The notes under the pieces were generated by a model, which saw nothing but the letters and a program-made list of their open reading frames with translations, had not been told where the DNA came from and did no database searches. A stretch of DNA of 64,000 nucleotides from Paracoccus marinaquae (GTDB lineage Bacteria; Pseudomonadota; Alphaproteobacteria; Rhodobacterales; Rhodobacteraceae), in the NCBI RefSeq assembly GCF_018860165.1, contig NZ_JAHKNG010000012.1, positions 1 to 64,000 on the forward strand. Reading direction: 5' to 3'. The position numbers were made by a program, and so were the translations under genes. Numbering within the stretch: the stretch's first letter is position 1; every line of letters begins with the position of its first letter. This document shows, in pieces, positions 41,608-50,891 of this stretch.

Positions 41608-42921
41608 TCAGATCCGGCGCAGGGCGATCACCGCGTTCAGCCCACCGAAGGCGAAGGCATTCGACAGGGCCGCATCGACCTGCGCCTCGCGCGCCTCGTT
41701 CGGCACCACGTCCAGCGCGCATTCGGGATCGGGTTCCTGATAGCCGATGGTCGGCGCAATCACGCCCTCGCGCAGGGCCATGACACAGGCCAGCAGCTCG
41801 ACCGCGCCGGTGCCGCCGATCAGATGGCCATGCATCGACTTGGTGGAGGAGATCATCAGCCGGTCGGCATGATGGCCGAAGGCATGGGCGACGGCGGCGC
41901 ATTCGGTCTTGTCATTGGCGGCGGTGCCGGTGCCATGGGCGTTGATATAGCCGACCTGATCCGGGTTCAGCCCGGCATCGTGCAGGGCACCGGTGATCGC
42001 GCGTTCGGCCCCCTGGGCCGAGGGCATGACGATATCCTGCGCGTCCGAGGACATGGCGAATCCCACCACCTCGGCCAGGATCTCGGCGCCGCGGCTGCGG
42101 GCGCTGTCGTAATCCTCGAAGACGAAGACGCCGGCCCCCTCGCCCTGCACCATGCCGTTGCGGTTGGCCGAGAACGGGCGGCAGGCGTCCTTGGACATGA
42201 CCCGCAGCCCCTCCCATGCCTTGACGCCGCCAAAGCACAGCATCGCCTCGGAACCGCCGGTCAGCATCACCTGCGCCGCACCCGAGCGGACCATCTGGAA
42301 GGCCAGCCCCATCGCGTGGTTGGAACTGGCGCAGGCGGTCGCGACGGTGAAGGACGGTCCGCGCAGGCCATATTCCATGCTGACATGGCTGGCGGCGGCG
42401 TTGTTCATCAGCTTGGGCACCACGAAGGGATGGACGCGGTTCTTGCCCTCTTCATAGACGGCGCGGTAATTGTCGTCCCAGGTATTCAGCCCGCCCCCGG
42501 CGGTGCCCAGGATGACACCGGATCGCAGCCCCAGCTTGCCGGCGAAATTCAGCCCCGACTGGGCCACCGCCTGCTTGGCCGACAGCAGCGTGAACTGGGT
42601 GAATTTGTCATAGAGCAGGATCTGCTGACGGTTGAAATGATCCTCGGGCTTCCAGTCATGGATCTGCGCGCCGATCTGGATCGACAGCCGGTCGACATCG
42701 CGAAAGTTCAGCTGCGTGATCCCGCAGCGCCCCTCGCGGAAGGCCTCGAGGGTCGAGGTGACGTCATGCCCGAGGGCATTGATCGTGCCGGCGCCGGTGA
42801 TGACCACGCGGCGCGAGCCATCGGGACGCGTAGCCTTCGCCGCCGAGGCGACGGCCGGGACCGCCAGGTCGTCGGATTCGGAATCGCGGGCGGCTTTCCT
42901 GCCGGATTTCTTCGGGCTCAT
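41608..42921 (-). CDS. fabF: Beta-ketoacyl-ACP synthase II-type enzyme
   Basis: This 437-residue KAS condenses acyl groups with malonyl-ACP. The catalytic triad is visible: Cys197 in TACASSNHA, His329 in NAHGTGT and His364 in STKSMHGHLIG. Residues 1-37 are a charged extension before the usual RRVVITG start; because its ATG overlaps the ACP gene as ATGA, the extension is probably real. The location beside an unusual ACP and lpxD suggests a dedicated pathway, perhaps long acyl chains for lipid A, and not the housekeeping FabF. That role is inferred. Confidence 0.88.
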   Translation of the reverse strand: MSPKKSGRKAARDSESDDLAVPAVASAAKATRPDGSRRVVITGAGTINALGHDVTSTLEAFREGRCGITQLNFRDVDRLSIQIGAQIHDWKPEDHFNRQQILLYDKFTQFTLLSAKQAVAQSGLNFAGKLGLRSGVILGTAGGGLNTWDDNYRAVYEEGKNRVHPFVVPKLMNNAAASHVSMEYGLRGPSFTVATACASSNHAMGLAFQMVRSGAAQVMLTGGSEAMLCFGGVKAWEGLRVMSKDACRPFSANRNGMVQGEGAGVFVFEDYDSARSRGAEILAEVVGFAMSSDAQDIVMPSAQGAERAITGALHDAGLNPDQVGYINAHGTGTAANDKTECAAVAHAFGHHADRLMISSTKSMHGHLIGGTGAVELLACVMALREGVIAPTIGYQEPDPECALDVVPNEAREAQVDAALSNAFAFGGLNAVIALRRI

Positions 42922-43190
42922 GCAGCCTTCAACGCGACCAGACGTTCGACGGCCGCAATGATCGTCCCCATGTTCGAGATGTCGAAATCCGACTTCTCGG
43001 GCTCGTTGGCGTTGAAGGGGATCGAGATGTCGAACTCTTCCTCCAGCGCGAAGATCGATTCGACCAGTCCAAGACTGTCGATCCCCAGATCCTCGGGGGT
43101 TGCCTCATCGGCGATCTGGTCCGGCTCGAGCATTGCCTGCTCGGCGATGATGGCCCTGATGCGGGATTTGATGGTGATGGTGTCGGTCAT
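42918..43190 (-). CDS. Specialised acyl carrier protein (AcpXL-like)
   Basis: This 90-residue carrier protein has the phosphopantetheine site Ser39 in DLGIDSLGL. It departs from housekeeping AcpP (about 77 residues, GADSLD): a longer N-terminus and a C-terminal part IPFNANEPEKSDFDISNMGTI recall AcpXL, the carrier of very long-chain acyl groups for lipid A in rhizobia. It sits 12 bases after lpxD and overlaps the KAS gene by four bases. The likeness to AcpXL is from memory and the acyl length is unknown. Confidence 0.82.
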   Translation of the reverse strand: MTDTITIKSRIRAIIAEQAMLEPDQIADEATPEDLGIDSLGLVESIFALEEEFDISIPFNANEPEKSDFDISNMGTIIAAVERLVALKAA

Positions 43191-43202
43191 GTGGCCTCCT
43201 GC

Positions 43203-44306
43203 TCAGCCCTTTTCCAACAGGCGTGTAACGGTTTCTTGAAGCTTTGCCAGTTGTTGTGCGAAACGCGGCAGGCGTCGTATCGCCTTCTGGATTTCCAGCT
43301 GCGTCTCCATCTTGACGGCGGGATTTCCCAGAACCACGCGGCCGGCAGGCACGCGGGTAAACAGTTTCGCCGCACCGCCGGCAATCACATCGTCGCCGAC
43401 CTCGATATTGTCGTTGACCCCGACCTTTCCGGCCAGCACCACGCGGTTGCCGATCTTCGCCGAACCGGCAACGCCCACCTGCGAGCACAGCAGGCAGTCC
43501 TCGCCGATCACGACATTGTGGCCGATCATGACCAGATTATCGATCTTGGTGCCCGAGCCGATCCGCGTCGCCCGGATGGTGCCGCGGTCGATGGTGGCAT
43601 TGGATCCGACCTCGACATCGTCGCCGATCTCGACCCCGCCCAGTGAATGGATGCGGGTCCAGTGCTGGGCCTTGATATCTGCGCGCGTTCCCAGGGTGCG
43701 GCGGATCTCCTCGATGCCGGATTCCTCGGGGGTGACGAAGGAAAAGCCGTCGCCGCCGATCGAGGCGCCCTGCTGAAGGATCAGCCGGTCGCCCGCCCGG
43801 ACCCCATGGGCGATCCGCGCCCCGGCATGCAGCACCGCGCCCTCGCCCAGAACCGTTCCGCGCCCGATCGAGACATGCGCCCCGATCCGCGCCTGGGCGC
43901 CGATCCGGACGCCCGCGCCGATGACGGCGAACGGGGCGATCGCCGCACCCTCGCCGATCTGCGCGGTGGGATCGATGACCGCCGTCGGATGGACCCCCTC
44001 GGGAATGTCGGGGCCGGGATCAAAGCTGCGGGTCAGCCCGGCCATGAGCAGCCGCGGGCGGGGCGCGAAAATCGCCGCCTTCAACCCGTAGGCTTCGGGG
44101 TCCATGCCCTCGGCCAGAATCGCCATGCTGCCGGGTTTCAGGGTCTCGGCATATTTCGGCGCCATGGCCAGCGCCATCACGCCGCCCTCGGGCCCGACCG
44201 GGCCGGTTGCAGCGGGCTCGGCCGCACCGGTCACCCGCAGCGACAGATCGCCCCAGCCGCGCGCCTCAAGCGAGTGCGCCAGTTCACCGACAGTCACAGA
44301 TTTCAT
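43203..44306 (-). CDS. lpxD: UDP-3-O-acylglucosamine N-acyltransferase
   Basis: LpxD adds the N-linked 3-hydroxyacyl chain from ACP to UDP-3-O-acylglucosamine in lipid A synthesis. The 367-residue protein has an N-terminal uridine-binding domain (1-100), a left-handed beta helix of hexapeptide repeats (about 105-320; for example [19 protein letters not shown]), and the likely catalytic His263 in [11 protein letters not shown]. The ATG at 44304-44306 follows AGAGGG. lpxA, fabZ and bamA, usual lpxD neighbours, are absent; an ACP and a KAS follow instead. Confidence 0.93.
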   Translation of the reverse strand: MKSVTVGELAHSLEARGWGDLSLRVTGAAEPAATGPVGPEGGVMALAMAPKYAETLKPGSMAILAEGMDPEAYGLKAAIFAPRPRLLMAGLTRSFDPGPDIPEGVHPTAVIDPTAQIGEGAAIAPFAVIGAGVRIGAQARIGAHVSIGRGTVLGEGAVLHAGARIAHGVRAGDRLILQQGASIGGDGFSFVTPEESGIEEIRRTLGTRADIKAQHWTRIHSLGGVEIGDDVEVGSNATIDRGTIRATRIGSGTKIDNLVMIGHNVVIGEDCLLCSQVGVAGSAKIGNRVVLAGKVGVNDNIEVGDDVIAGGAAKLFTRVPAGRVVLGNPAVKMETQLEIQKAIRRLPRFAQQLAKLQETVTRLLEKG

Positions 44307-44331
44307 CAGCACCCTCTTTTCTGGGCGCGAC

Positions 44332-45966
44332 TTAATCCCTTTCGCTGTCTAAATCCAGTCCGACGGCTTCGAGACGTGCCCAGATGGCGGCATCGCGCCC
44401 GTAGATATCGTCGAAATAGCGCATCCTGCCGGTCTCGTCCGGGAAGGCCGTGAAATAGACCAGGTGAACCGGCACGTTCGGCGTCAGCGGCAACCACCGC
44501 TCTTTCCCGCCCGAGAGCGCGCGCTGGAACATCCCGCGCGGATCGTCGGTCTGGCGCGACAGCAGCTGATAGGCCAGGTCGAACGGATCGCCGATCCGGA
44601 TGCAGCCATGCGAATAGGCGCGGATATTGTTGCGGAACAGATGCTTGGTCAGGGTGTCATGCAGATAGATGTTCCAGGGATTGGGGAAGATGAACTTGAC
44701 CAGCCCCAGGGCATTGTCGTCGCTTGGCTTCTGCTGCATCCGATAGGGAAAGCTTGCCGCCGTGTAGCGCGAGAAATCGATCCGGTCGCGCGGAACGATC
44801 CGCCCGCGGCTGTCCACCACATCCAGATGCGACACCGCGTAGCGATTCTGTTTCAGCCGCGGCAGATATTCCTTGACGGTGATCGAGCGCGGCACATTCC
44901 AGCGCGGGTTGACCACCAGATATTCCATCTGGTCCGAGAATTCCGGCGTGCGCAGATCGCTGTCCGTCTTGCCGACGACGACGCGGGTCTGAAACACCTC
45001 CTGCCCGTCCTCGACGATCCGGGCGGTGAATTCGGGGATGTTCACCCAGATGTGACGCGCCTGCAGGTCTTCCCCGCCCATCCAGCGCATGCGTTCCAAT
45101 GCCACCGCGATCATCCGCTGGCGCCGGTCCGACCCGCCGGCCCCGTCGCCATTCAGCATGCGGATCGTTTTCGGCCCGGCGATGCCATCCGACGGCAGAC
45201 CCACCGCCGACTGGTACCGCGCGACGGCCTCGGCCAGGGCGGCATCGTAAAGACGGGGGGTGACGGTCGGCGCCGAAAAGCCGATGCTGTCCAGCCGCCT
45301 GCGCAGCGGCAATACCCCATCGCCCCGCTGCCCGATGCGCCACACCGCCTCGGGCACGGGTGGCAGGTCGGGTGGAGGCATCAGATCCTCGCTGCCTGCC
45401 AGCGCCCGTTGCAGGGCAAGATAGGCCGGATGGCGCGGCGCAAGGCCGGCCAGAAAGCCGGCGGGATCGGCGGATCGCACGAAGTCGCGGATCAGATCAT
45501 CCGCGGGCGGGCGGCGGACCTGCCGATGAATCTGCTGATCGGCATCCGAAGGCCGGATCACGCCCCCGGTCATGTCGCGGATATACCGCAGAAGAACCCG
45601 GGCATGCAGCCGTTCGGCCGCCAGCCCCTGCCCCGCAGCCGCCAGTTCCGCAGGCCGGTAGCGCGCCGCCGGCAGGCCGTGGCGCGGCGCCAGCGCGATC
45701 ACCTCAAGCAGGGCCTTGCGCCGCGCCTCTCCCTGTTCCCCCTGAAAGATCGGCTTCAGACCGTTGCTGCCGTAGAATGCCGCCAGCTGCGGCGCGCCCG
45801 CGACCGCCTCGGCCAGGGCCATCTCATCCGCGGAAAAGGTCAGCCGTGGCGCCATTGCGACCGCCGCCGCGCGCCCTGGCGCGGTCATGGTCTGGGCGCC
45901 GGACGATTGCGGAAACCCCAGAACGGCCAGCGCGCCTATCACAAACAGAATACCGATACCAGACAT
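44332..45966 (-). CDS. L,D-transpeptidase (YcbB-type)
   Basis: This 544-residue periplasmic enzyme cross-links or modifies peptidoglycan through L,D bonds. It has an N-terminal signal ([17 protein letters not shown]), an N-terminal scaffold, a peptidoglycan-binding repeat (about 215-285, [26 protein letters not shown]) and a YkuD catalytic domain with His453 and nucleophile Cys455 in [12 protein letters not shown]. This order matches YcbB/LdtD. The ATG at 45966 follows GAGGT. It is divergent from a DUF882 peptidase, another cell-wall enzyme. Confidence 0.9.
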   Translation of the reverse strand: MSGIGILFVIGALAVLGFPQSSGAQTMTAPGRAAAVAMAPRLTFSADEMALAEAVAGAPQLAAFYGSNGLKPIFQGEQGEARRKALLEVIALAPRHGLPAARYRPAELAAAGQGLAAERLHARVLLRYIRDMTGGVIRPSDADQQIHRQVRRPPADDLIRDFVRSADPAGFLAGLAPRHPAYLALQRALAGSEDLMPPPDLPPVPEAVWRIGQRGDGVLPLRRRLDSIGFSAPTVTPRLYDAALAEAVARYQSAVGLPSDGIAGPKTIRMLNGDGAGGSDRRQRMIAVALERMRWMGGEDLQARHIWVNIPEFTARIVEDGQEVFQTRVVVGKTDSDLRTPEFSDQMEYLVVNPRWNVPRSITVKEYLPRLKQNRYAVSHLDVVDSRGRIVPRDRIDFSRYTAASFPYRMQQKPSDDNALGLVKFIFPNPWNIYLHDTLTKHLFRNNIRAYSHGCIRIGDPFDLAYQLLSRQTDDPRGMFQRALSGGKERWLPLTPNVPVHLVYFTAFPDETGRMRYFDDIYGRDAAIWARLEAVGLDLDSERD

Positions 45967-46095
45967 GGAAACCTCACATATACGCGCCAATTGTGCCATT
46001 ACCCGGCGATTCACGCCAGCAGACGCAGAAAAACGTCACGATCCGTTCATCCGGCTGCAGCATCCGTGTCACAGATCCGGGTCAATCCGCCGAGG

Positions 46096-46124
46096 TTGTC
46101 AAAATAGGCGAAATTCTGCCTATG
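46096..46124 (+). promoter_or_regulatory. Inverted repeat between envelope genes
   Basis: ATAGGC (46104-46109) and GCCTAT (46118-46123) form an inverted repeat with an 8-base spacer. It lies after TTGTCA (46096-46101) and reaches CCTATG, 17 bases downstream of it. A TTGACA is also present at 46178-46183. The 299-base divergent space holds no gene. Confidence 0.35.
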
Positions 46125-46265
46125 GTGGCAATATTACGCATAGACCGTCAGGAATCTGTTTCTGGAGGCACAGAGTTTTGACATATTGTTAGCAGGTCGG
46201 GGGTAAACCTCGACGAAGCCGCGAAGAACGCGGCGAGCAGAACGAAGCAGGACAGGCGATCAAAC

Positions 46266-46826
46266 ATGACACTCGACCTTATCTCGCGCCGCGGCATCCT
46301 TGGTGTGTTTGCGGCAACCGGCGTGGCCGCCGCACCCGTGATGGCCAACGCCTTCGGCTTTCTGCGGGGCGCCGGCGACATCCGCCGCATCCGCATGTAT
46401 TCCGGGCGCACCGGCGAAAGCATCGATACCGTCTACTGGGTTGACGGCAAATATGTCCGCGAGGCGCTGAACGAAATCAACATCTTCATGCGCGACTGGC
46501 GGACCGGCACGGCGATCGGCATCGACCCGCGGGCGGTCGATGTCGCGGCGGCTTCGCACCGCCTGCTGCAGACGAACGAACCCTACATGATGCTGTCGGG
46601 CTATCGCTCGCCCCAGACCAACGCGATGCTGCGGCGCAGCTCTCGCGGGGTGGCCAAGAACTCGCTGCACATGGTCGGCAAGGCGGCCGATCTGCGGCTG
46701 AAATCGCGCTCGGTCAGCCAGATGTACAAGGCCGCGCTGGCCTGCAAGGCGGGCGGTGTCGGCAAGTATTCCCGCTCGAACTTTGTCCACATGGATTGCG
46801 GACCCGTTCGTTCCTGGGGTGCCTGA
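46266..46826 (+). CDS. DUF882 / YcbK-type murein peptidase
   Basis: This 186-residue exported protein belongs to the DUF882 (peptidase M15A-like, YcbK/MepK) family, which cuts peptidoglycan cross-links, in E. coli the 3-3 links made by L,D-transpeptidases. The N-terminus carries a twin-arginine-type signal (SRRGILGVFAATG). Zinc ligands are His135 and Asp142 in HMVGKAADLRL and His175 in NFVHMDCG. The neighbouring divergent gene encodes an L,D-transpeptidase, so maker and breaker of the same bond may share control. Confidence 0.88.
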   Translation: MTLDLISRRGILGVFAATGVAAAPVMANAFGFLRGAGDIRRIRMYSGRTGESIDTVYWVDGKYVREALNEINIFMRDWRTGTAIGIDPRAVDVAAASHRLLQTNEPYMMLSGYRSPQTNAMLRRSSRGVAKNSLHMVGKAADLRLKSRSVSQMYKAALACKAGGVGKYSRSNFVHMDCGPVRSWGA

Positions 46827-47025
46827 CCGCCCCTTGTCGCCCGTTCTGCCCGATACGGCCCCATCCGCCCTGTCCTGCGCGGCTGGGGTCGGCTGCGTTC
46901 GGGATGCGTCAATCGGTCCCAATAGTCGCCTTCACCGGTTCGGCCACAAACCCTTGACCCGGGGGACGCATTCCTGAACGCTGTATCTCGGTCCAGAACC
47001 GACGCAGACGGGACGCATTTGACTG

Positions 47026-47607
47026 ATGAACGCTCTTAATACCCGACGCTTTCGCACCGCCCTCAAGATTCAGGCCACGGCCGTTGCCCTGGCGGCGCGG
47101 CATGGCCTTGCGAATGTCACCACCGAGGAAATCGCCCGCGAGGCCGGGATCAGCACGCGAACCTTCTTCAACTACTATCCCTACAAGGAAGCGGCGATCA
47201 TGGGGCCGCCGCCGGACTATCCGGCCGACGCGTCCGAGCGTTTCGTCGCCGGCAAGGGAACCCTGGCCCGGGATCTCGAACAACTGATCGAGGCGCATCT
47301 GTCCCGATTCCTGGCGGATCGCGAGATGTTCGGGCAGATCCACCGCCTGGCCTCGACCGACCCGAAGGTGGGCGCCCTCTACAGCAGCTCGATCCTCGCC
47401 CGCCGCGTCCAGATGCGCGAACTCCTGCACCGCCGGATGCCCCGGACCGACAACCGCATGATCGAAATTCTGGCGGCGGCGATCGTCGCTGCCACCAATG
47501 CCGCGACGACCGAATGGGTCAGCGGCGATCGCGAGGATTTCGTCGCCATCGCGCGCGACTACATGGCGCTGATCCTGCCGGCGGCCGAGCTACTCCGCTC
47601 TACCTGA
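47026..47607 (+). CDS. TetR-family regulator
   Basis: This 193-residue regulator has a TetR helix-turn-helix at about 15-60: ATAVALAARHGLANVTTEEIAREAGISTRTFFNYYPYKE in segments. The ligand domain (about 80-190) is not assignable. No transporter or enzyme gene lies next to it in a typical TetR arrangement; the preceding gene is DUF882 and the next is convergent rnj. A 10-base direct repeat GGGACGCATT occurs twice upstream (46963-46972 and 47010-47019) and could be its own operator. Confidence 0.85.
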   Translation: MNALNTRRFRTALKIQATAVALAARHGLANVTTEEIAREAGISTRTFFNYYPYKEAAIMGPPPDYPADASERFVAGKGTLARDLEQLIEAHLSRFLADREMFGQIHRLASTDPKVGALYSSSILARRVQMRELLHRRMPRTDNRMIEILAAAIVAATNAATTEWVSGDREDFVAIARDYMALILPAAELLRST

Positions 47608-47625
47608 GGCCGACCCTGCCCAACA

Positions 47626-47649
47626 GATCGCCCGATGCCTCGGGCGATC
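47626..47649. terminator. Hairpin between tetR-type gene and rnj
   Basis: GATCGCCCGA (47626-47635) pairs perfectly with TCGGGCGATC (47640-47649) around TGCC, in the 55-base convergent gap. No T-run is present, so it may slow polymerase from both sides rather than act as an intrinsic terminator. Confidence 0.6.
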
Positions 47650-47662
47650 GCGGGCGCGCGGC

Positions 47663-49339
47663 TCAATCGGCCATCAGACGGCTGATGATCACCGTCACCT
47701 CGGGCTTCTTGCCGATCTCCTCCATGGTGACCTGACGGGCGATCCGGCGGATCGCCTCGTCCATCTTGGCGTCGTCGCGCACCGTGCGGTCATCCGCGCT
47801 TTCCAGGAACTCGGCCAGTTCGCCCTCGATATGCCGGGCCAGATCGTCGCCGCCGCGGGTGCGCCCGGCGAGGCCCATCAGTTCGACCCAGGCATCGGGC
47901 AGCGCGTTATCCTCTTCATCGACGATCACGCTGACCAGCGCATGCCCGTTCAGCGCCATGCGGATGCGGTCGCGCGCGATCCCGTCCATCGAGCCGATCA
48001 GGACATTGCCGTCCAGGTAAAGCCGGCCGGTCTCGACCTGATCGACCACCTTGGGGGCCTCGCCGGTCAGATCCAGCATGGTTCCGTTGGTGGCGATCTC
48101 TGCGGTCATGCCCTTGTCCCGCGCCAGCATCACATGTTCGCGCAGGTGCCGGTGTTCGCCATGCATGGGGATGACGATGCCGGGCTTCAGCAGGTCGTGC
48201 AGGGCCTCGATATCGGGGCGGTTGGCATGGCCCGAGACATGATAGAGCCCGTCATCGGCGTCATAGACATCGACCCCCAGTTCGCTCAGCGCGTTCATGA
48301 TGCGGATGACGCCGCGCTCATTGCCGGGGATGGTTTTCGAGCTGAAGAGGAAACTGTCGCCCTCCTTCAGGGCCAGCCCCAGATAGCGCCCGCGCGCAAG
48401 CTGGGCACTGGCGGCGCGGCGTTCGCCCTGGCTGCCGGTGGCCAGCAGCATGACCTTGTTGCGCGGCATTCCGGCGGCCTCGTCCGGCCCGATCGTGTCG
48501 GGAAAGTCGGGCAGAACGCCGGTCTCCAGCCCGACGCCGACCATGCGGCGCATCGCGCGACCCAGAAGGCAGACCTTGCGGTCCGCTGCCACGGCGGCGT
48601 CAGCCAGCGTCTTCAGCCGGGCGATGTTGCTGGCGAAGGTCGTCGCCACCACCATGTTCTTCTGCGCCATCACCCATTCGAGGATGGAATTGGCCAGCAG
48701 CGCCTCGGACCGGCCCGGATGGGTCGAGAAGATATTGGTGGAATCGCAGGTCAGCACCTTGATGCCCCTGCCCTCGCCGGCAATGTCGTGCCACAGGATC
48801 GGGTCGAACGGATCGCCCACGACCGGGGTGCCGTCCAGCTTGAAATCGCCCGTATGGACGATCCGGCCGGCCGGCGTGTCGATGATCAGCGCCGCACTTT
48901 CGGGGATCGAGTGGCTGATCGGCACGAACTGCACGGTGAAGGGGCCCAGCTGCGTCACCTCGGGGCGCGGGCCGGTGATCTTCACCACATCGGCCGGAAG
49001 GCCCTGTTCCTCAAGCTTCAGCCGGCACAGCGCGCCGGTGAACTGACGGGCGTGGATCGGCACCCCGAGGCGCGGCCACAGCTGGCCAAGCGCGCCCAGA
49101 TGATCCTCGTGCCCATGGGTGATGAAGATCCCCTCCAGCCGGTCCCGGTTCTGTTCCAGCCAGGTGATATCGGGCATGATCAGGTCGATCCCCGGGCTGG
49201 TTTCCATATCGCCGAAGGACACGCCCAGATCGACGAGGATCAGCCGCTCTTTTCCCGGCGCGCCATAGCCATAGACATAGGCATTCATGCCGATTTCGCC
49301 CGCGCCGCCCAGCGGCAGATAGATCAGGCGTTCAGCCAT
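47663..49339 (-). CDS. rnj: Ribonuclease J
   Basis: RNase J is a metallo-beta-lactamase/beta-CASP ribonuclease with endonuclease and 5'-to-3' exonuclease activity in rRNA maturation and mRNA decay. The 558-residue protein shows the zinc motif HGHEDH (75-80), PISHSIPES, GDFKLD, the beta-CASP block GSQGERRA, HVSGHANRPD and MHGEHRHL. The C-terminal domain is shorter than in Bacillus, as usual for alphaproteobacteria. Its ATG lies inside the end of coaX (8-base overlap), placing it at the end of the long nuo transcript unless it has its own promoter. Confidence 0.94.
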   Translation of the reverse strand: MAERLIYLPLGGAGEIGMNAYVYGYGAPGKERLILVDLGVSFGDMETSPGIDLIMPDITWLEQNRDRLEGIFITHGHEDHLGALGQLWPRLGVPIHARQFTGALCRLKLEEQGLPADVVKITGPRPEVTQLGPFTVQFVPISHSIPESAALIIDTPAGRIVHTGDFKLDGTPVVGDPFDPILWHDIAGEGRGIKVLTCDSTNIFSTHPGRSEALLANSILEWVMAQKNMVVATTFASNIARLKTLADAAVAADRKVCLLGRAMRRMVGVGLETGVLPDFPDTIGPDEAAGMPRNKVMLLATGSQGERRAASAQLARGRYLGLALKEGDSFLFSSKTIPGNERGVIRIMNALSELGVDVYDADDGLYHVSGHANRPDIEALHDLLKPGIVIPMHGEHRHLREHVMLARDKGMTAEIATNGTMLDLTGEAPKVVDQVETGRLYLDGNVLIGSMDGIARDRIRMALNGHALVSVIVDEEDNALPDAWVELMGLAGRTRGGDDLARHIEGELAEFLESADDRTVRDDAKMDEAIRRIARQVTMEEIGKKPEVTVIISRLMAD

Positions 49340-50111
49340 TGCCCATCTCCTTGTTGTGATCGTGTATCAGCCGCAGCCCGTGAACCGTCAGATCGTCTTC
49401 GATCGCGTCGAAGAGGTCAAACCCCTGATCGAAGAGCGGCGCAAGCCCCCCCGTGGCGATTACCCTCACCGGGTGATGCCGTTCCTGCCGCATCCGCTGG
49501 ACGATGCCCTCGATCAGCCCGAGATAGCCCCAGTAGATGCCCGACTGGATGCAGGCGACGGTATTGGTGCCGATCACCCTGTCGGGCATGGTCACATCGA
49601 CATGCGGCAGCGCCGCCGCGGCCATGTGCAGCGCCTCGAGCGACAGGTTGACGCCGGGCGCGATCACCCCGCCGACATAGGCGCCGTCCTCGTCCACCAC
49701 GTCGAAATTGGTGGCGGTGCCGAAATCCACGACCACCGTATGCCCGCCATGCCGGTCAAAGGCGCCGACGGCATTGGCAAGGCGGTCGGGGCCGACCTTG
49801 GTCCCCGGATCGACGCGCGGCGGCACCGGCAGCAGGCATTCGGGCTTGCCGACCACCAGCGGCCGGACATCGAAATAGCGGCTGCAGAGAACGCGCAGGT
49901 TGAACACCACGCGCGGCGCCGTGGCACTGATGATGCAGGCGTCGATCTGCAGTTCGAACTTGCGCACCGCGATCAGCGTCGACAGCCAGACGAAATATTC
50001 GTCGGCGGTGCGGCGGTGATCGGTCGAGATACGCCAATGCGCCAGAAACTTCGCGCCGTCCCAGATCGAGAACACGGTATTGGTGTTGCCGGTGTCGATG
50101 CAGAGCAGCAT
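49332..50111 (-). CDS. coaX: Type III pantothenate kinase
   Basis: CoaX phosphorylates pantothenate in the first step of coenzyme A synthesis. The 259-residue protein has the ASKHA phosphate motif CIDTGNTNTVFS at the start, the GPDRLANAVGA motif (about 103), VVDFGTATNFDVVD and VIAPGVNLS. Type III enzymes need a monovalent cation and are not inhibited by CoA. It follows birA by six bases and overlaps rnj. The birA-coaX-rnj order is widespread in alphaproteobacteria behind nuoN. Confidence 0.93.
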   Translation of the reverse strand: MLLCIDTGNTNTVFSIWDGAKFLAHWRISTDHRRTADEYFVWLSTLIAVRKFELQIDACIISATAPRVVFNLRVLCSRYFDVRPLVVGKPECLLPVPPRVDPGTKVGPDRLANAVGAFDRHGGHTVVVDFGTATNFDVVDEDGAYVGGVIAPGVNLSLEALHMAAAALPHVDVTMPDRVIGTNTVACIQSGIYWGYLGLIEGIVQRMRQERHHPVRVIATGGLAPLFDQGFDLFDAIEDDLTVHGLRLIHDHNKEMGNG

Positions 50112-50117
50112 GGGCCG

Positions 50118-50891
50118 TCAGCCACTGCCGAAATAGATATCGGCCGCCGGCACCACCTCGCGGCCCTGCGCGGTCGTCAGCAGCAGCGCGCCGGTCTCGT
50201 CGATGCCGTCAAAGCGGCCGGTCATCTCGGCGCTGCCGGTCCGGGCGGTGATCGTCTCGCCCAGCCGCGCCGCGCGCGCCAGCCAGGCGGCACGGATCGG
50301 GCCGAAGCCGTAATCGCGCATCTGCCGGGACCAGTGGTCGAAGGATCGCGCGATCGCGTCCAGCATCTCGTCCGGGGTGACGACCAGCCCGGTCTCGCCC
50401 TTCAGGCTGACCGGACGCGCCGGCCCCGGTTCGATCTCGTCCGCTCCGGGTGCGGCGGCCAGATTGACGCCTATGCCGATGGCGAGCCCGGTCACATGGC
50501 TGCCCGAGCCGGCACTTTCCAGCAAGATGCCCGACAGCTTGCCGCCATTCAGCAACACGTCATTGGGCCATTTCAGTGCAACATTCAGACTGGCGCCGCA
50601 GAGATCGCGCAACGCATCATGCACGGCCAGCGCGGCCACGAATGACATCCGGGCGGCATCGGCGGGGCCACCCTCGGGGCGCATGACCAGCGTGGCGGCG
50701 AAATTCCCCGGCGGATCGATCCAGGCCCGACCGCGACGGCCGCGCCCGGCCTCCTGCCGCCGCGCCATGACCCAGGCCGGCCCGCTCAGCTGGGGGGCCA
50801 GCCGCAGCGCCTCGGCATTGGTGCTGTCCACCCGTTCGAGGACGTGGCGGGCCACACCCTCGGGCCAGCCGGTTGCGCCGGCCTCACTCAC
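50118..50891 (-). CDS. birA: Biotin-protein ligase (BirA, no HTH)
   Basis: This 257-residue enzyme attaches biotin to acetyl-CoA carboxylase and similar proteins. It has the adenylate motif [15 protein letters not shown], the catalytic [17 protein letters not shown] block and a C-terminal SH3-like cap. The N-terminal DNA-binding domain of E. coli BirA is missing, so it cannot repress bio genes. The GTG at 50889-50891 overlaps the nuoN end by eight bases. A longer frame upstream would read through nuoN and is rejected. A BirA-like frame behind nqo14 is a known feature of the Paracoccus cluster. Confidence 0.9.
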   Translation of the reverse strand: MSEAGATGWPEGVARHVLERVDSTNAEALRLAPQLSGPAWVMARRQEAGRGRRGRAWIDPPGNFAATLVMRPEGGPADAARMSFVAALAVHDALRDLCGASLNVALKWPNDVLLNGGKLSGILLESAGSGSHVTGLAIGIGVNLAAAPGADEIEPGPARPVSLKGETGLVVTPDEMLDAIARSFDHWSRQMRDYGFGPIRAAWLARAARLGETITARTGSAEMTGRFDGIDETGALLLTTAQGREVVPAADIYFGSG

